In this document: positions 62,482 to 64,000 of the stretch, in pieces
Layout of the letters: each line of letters opens with the position of its first letter
How positions within the stretch are numbered: position 1 is the stretch's first letter
NCBI GenBank assembly: GCA_020852835.1
Contig: JADZAC010000027.1
Span: forward strand, 18,957 to 82,956
DNA length: 64,000 nt
Origin: Flavobacteriales bacterium
Lineage (GTDB): Bacteria; Bacteroidota; Bacteroidia; Flavobacteriales_F; PHOS-HE28
Direction: 5' to 3'
Notes under the pieces: generated by a model
What the model was told of the DNA's origin: nothing
Database searches by the model: none
What the model saw: only the letters and a program-made list of their open reading frames with translations
Position numbers and translations under genes: made by a program

Positions 62482-63297
62482 TCACTGCAACAGTTCCTCC
62501 GCTCCCACGAACCGGTATTCCGGCGAGCTGCGGAAGAGCATGTTGAGCACGTTCAGGTGCCCCGCCCCGTAGATCACCAGGATCCTGTCCTCGGGTGTGA
62601 CGGGGATGCGCTGAATGTTGCGGAAGATGCGCAGGTTGCGGTTGAACCAGCGGCCGCTCTCGAAATCCACACCGGTGAAATCGCCCGGCACCGCCTCGTA
62701 CTTGAAGAGACCGATGAGGTAGTTGCCGAGGTCGCGTTCGATGTGTGCGGGGTCGTTGGCCTCTCGCAAAGCGCCCAGGATGCCCGTGCGATCCACCTGC
62801 GCGGTTGAACGCCTGCGCAACGCACTGTCCGGATCGGCGGCGAAGTAGGCTTCGAACCGCAGCGCACCCAAGCTGTCCGTACCGTTGAACAGGGAGTCGA
62901 TATTCGGCGTGAATCGACCCCATTCGTCCACGCAGTGGAGCCTCCGCAGGCCGAAGCGCTTCGCCATCCGGAAGCCCAGTTGTTCCTCCTCCCCACGCCC
63001 CAGCGCATGCCGTCCGGCCAGGAAGGCGGCATACAACGAATCGATCGTGTGCTGCTCGCCGGGTTGCCGTTCGATCACGATCACCGTGGGTGCGAAACGC
63101 GCCATGCGCTCCACGATGTCCTCGATCTCCGTCTGGTAGCGTGGCAGAAGCACATCGATGCGGTCACTATCGGCCACCTGCTGCGCGTCGAGGTTGGGAA
63201 AGGCGAAATGGAATGTGCCGAGGGTGAGTACCTGGGGGCGTTGCTCCTGCGCGGGCAAGTTCCCGGCGAACAGCATGAAGAGGCAGGCGTACTTCAT
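62482..63297 (-). CDS. DUF5694 (TraB/GumN-like) secreted protein
   Basis: A 271-residue protein with a signal peptide (MKYACLFMLFAGNLPAQEQ). The domain resembles DUF5694, related to TraB/GumN/Tiki-type proteins: VLTLGTFHFAFPNLD, APTVIVIERQPGEQH, LYAAFLAGRHALGRGEEEQL, NYLIGLFKYEAVPGDFTGVD and the C-terminal RILVIYGAGHLNVLNMLF. Conserved His and Glu residues suggest a metalloenzyme-like site, as in the TraB family, but activity is unproven. The start at 63297 is chosen because the signal peptide begins there. Confidence 0.88.
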   Translation of the reverse strand: MKYACLFMLFAGNLPAQEQRPQVLTLGTFHFAFPNLDAQQVADSDRIDVLLPRYQTEIEDIVERMARFAPTVIVIERQPGEQHTIDSLYAAFLAGRHALGRGEEEQLGFRMAKRFGLRRLHCVDEWGRFTPNIDSLFNGTDSLGALRFEAYFAADPDSALRRRSTAQVDRTGILGALREANDPAHIERDLGNYLIGLFKYEAVPGDFTGVDFESGRWFNRNLRIFRNIQRIPVTPEDRILVIYGAGHLNVLNMLFRSSPEYRFVGAEELLQ

Positions 63298-63400
63298 GTC
63301 CGTAGGACGGATGAAGGATGTTGATGTTACCGATCGAGCGCGAGCCAAACAGAACGCCGTACCTGAAAGTACGATGGACAGGCCAGCATGGAATGACGAA

Positions 63401-63427
63401 CGGCAGCCACCGCTCTGGTGGCTGCCG
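63401..63427 (-). terminator. Terminator hairpin after the last T9SS gene
   Basis: Perfect 11-bp arms CGGCAGCCACC and GGTGGCTGCCG with a 5-nt loop, 20 nt past the stop of the gene at 63448 on the minus strand. Confidence 0.75.
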
Positions 63428-63447
63428 CTCACCAACGGCACAATGGG

Positions 63448-64000
63448 TCACTCCACCAGGAAGGATCGCGCCGCGCGTTGCCCCAGTTCATCCGTGGCGA
63501 TCAGGTGGTAGGTCCCCGGTGCGAGCGAGGAGACATCCGCACGGCCGGACCGACCATCCACCTGCACCATCGACCGTTCGAGCACCGATCGTCCCTGGGC
63601 ATCGGTGATGCTGATCAACGGCAGTCCGCTGAACGACGCGGGAAGGTTGAAGTTGAGGATGTCGTAGGTGGGAACGGGATACAAGCTCGCCACAGGCAGC
63701 ACCGCATCATTGGGCACCTGAGTGCTCACATCAGCCACCCACTGGGCGTGGTTGTGGGTGGTGGTCTGGCCCATGAAGGTGACCGATTCGCTGACCAGTT
63801 GGGCCAGCGGGTGCGAGGATCCCGCCACGTAGTACAGATAGCCGTCGTAGGTGTGTTGCATGGTGAAGAACAAGGTGGAGTCGGTGGTCTCTTCGTGCCA
63901 GTGGACGCGCAATACGTCGTCCACGGTACCGAACGGCATGGTTACCGTGCCGTATCCATCCGCCGTTCCATCCACGGTTCCGCTGCGGAACACGTTGAAA
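63448..64000 (-). CDS. T9SS type A cargo protein, C-terminal part (cut by window end)
   Basis: About 184 residues are visible, with the 5' end beyond the window (the frame is open to base 64000). The body includes DDVLRVHWHEETTDSTLFF and YYVAGSSHPLAQLVSESVTF. The end is a clear Por-type sorting domain: ASLYPVPTYDILNFNLPASF, ISITDAQGRSVLERSMVQVD, LAPGTYHLIATDELGQRAAR. It is the fifth protein in the 50-64 kb region with such a tail. The function of the missing N-terminal part cannot be judged. Confidence 0.85.
   Translation of the reverse strand, partial: FNVFRSGTVDGTADGYGTVTMPFGTVDDVLRVHWHEETTDSTLFFTMQHTYDGYLYYVAGSSHPLAQLVSESVTFMGQTTTHNHAQWVADVSTQVPNDAVLPVASLYPVPTYDILNFNLPASFSGLPLISITDAQGRSVLERSMVQVDGRSGRADVSSLAPGTYHLIATDELGQRAARSFLVE

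Overview
The window is GC-rich (about 63% by eye) chromosomal DNA from a member of the Bacteroidota, most likely a Flavobacteriales-type lineage. Four things support this. Secreted proteins end in type IX secretion (T9SS) sorting domains (Por-type and gliding-motility/CHU_C-type). Promoters carry the Bacteroidota -7 box TAnnTTTG instead of TATAAT. The gene order purH-mreB-mreC-mreD-mrdA-rodA is present, as is miaB-sigma54 activator-lptE-TPR-secG-groES-groEL. There is also a TonB-dependent receptor with a carboxypeptidase-like N-terminal domain. I cannot name the species.

Layout. 1-5.4 kb: a YD-repeat-like secreted protein coupled to a DUF255 thioredoxin-fold protein, a small membrane protein, and an M20 dipeptidase with an LEA-type lipoprotein. 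5.6-9.9 kb: two tandem paralogous surface proteins (choice-of-anchor L plus CHU_C). 9.9-13.3 kb: gpmI coupled to a histidine kinase, an HD hydrolase and tRNA-Phe(GAA). 13.3-17.5 kb: coaX, an outer-membrane barrel, lptC, a small membrane protein and a CNNM/CBS protein in one tight operon. 17.8-23.1 kb: an ECF sigma factor, a membrane anti-sigma-like TPR protein, a periplasmic TPR-CHAT protease and a lipoprotein. 23.4-30.4 kb (minus strand): miaB through secG, then groES-groEL. 30.6-32.7 kb: a PpiD-like foldase. 32.8-40.0 kb (minus strand): the rod-shape/elongasome operon headed by purH. 40.2-48.3 kb: a phosphate-type island with a PhoB-like regulator, a Na/Pi cotransporter-PhoU fusion, a PhoR-like kinase, a lipoprotein and a TonB receptor. 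48.4-52.8 kb: an outer-membrane barrel, a YqaA-like protein, a LOG-family protein, a T9SS-type protein and a DUF302 protein. 53-64 kb: mostly T9SS cargo (a delta-60-repeat protein, a 1408-residue PPC-repeat protein and smaller ones), mixed with a GNAT gene broken by an amber codon and a small, apparently frameshifted ORF.

How the genes work together. Much of the window builds the envelope: LPS export (lptC, lptE), secretion (secG), periplasmic folding (ppiD-like), cell-wall elongation (mre/mrd/rodA) and surface adhesin-like cargo. The most system-like parts are the sigma/anti-sigma-TPR/CHAT cassette, which looks like an envelope signalling module built around a caspase-like protease, and the phosphate island, whose promoters share 11-bp-phased TTAAC-type direct repeats. 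A palindromic element inserted in frame in miaB is the most unusual DNA-level feature.
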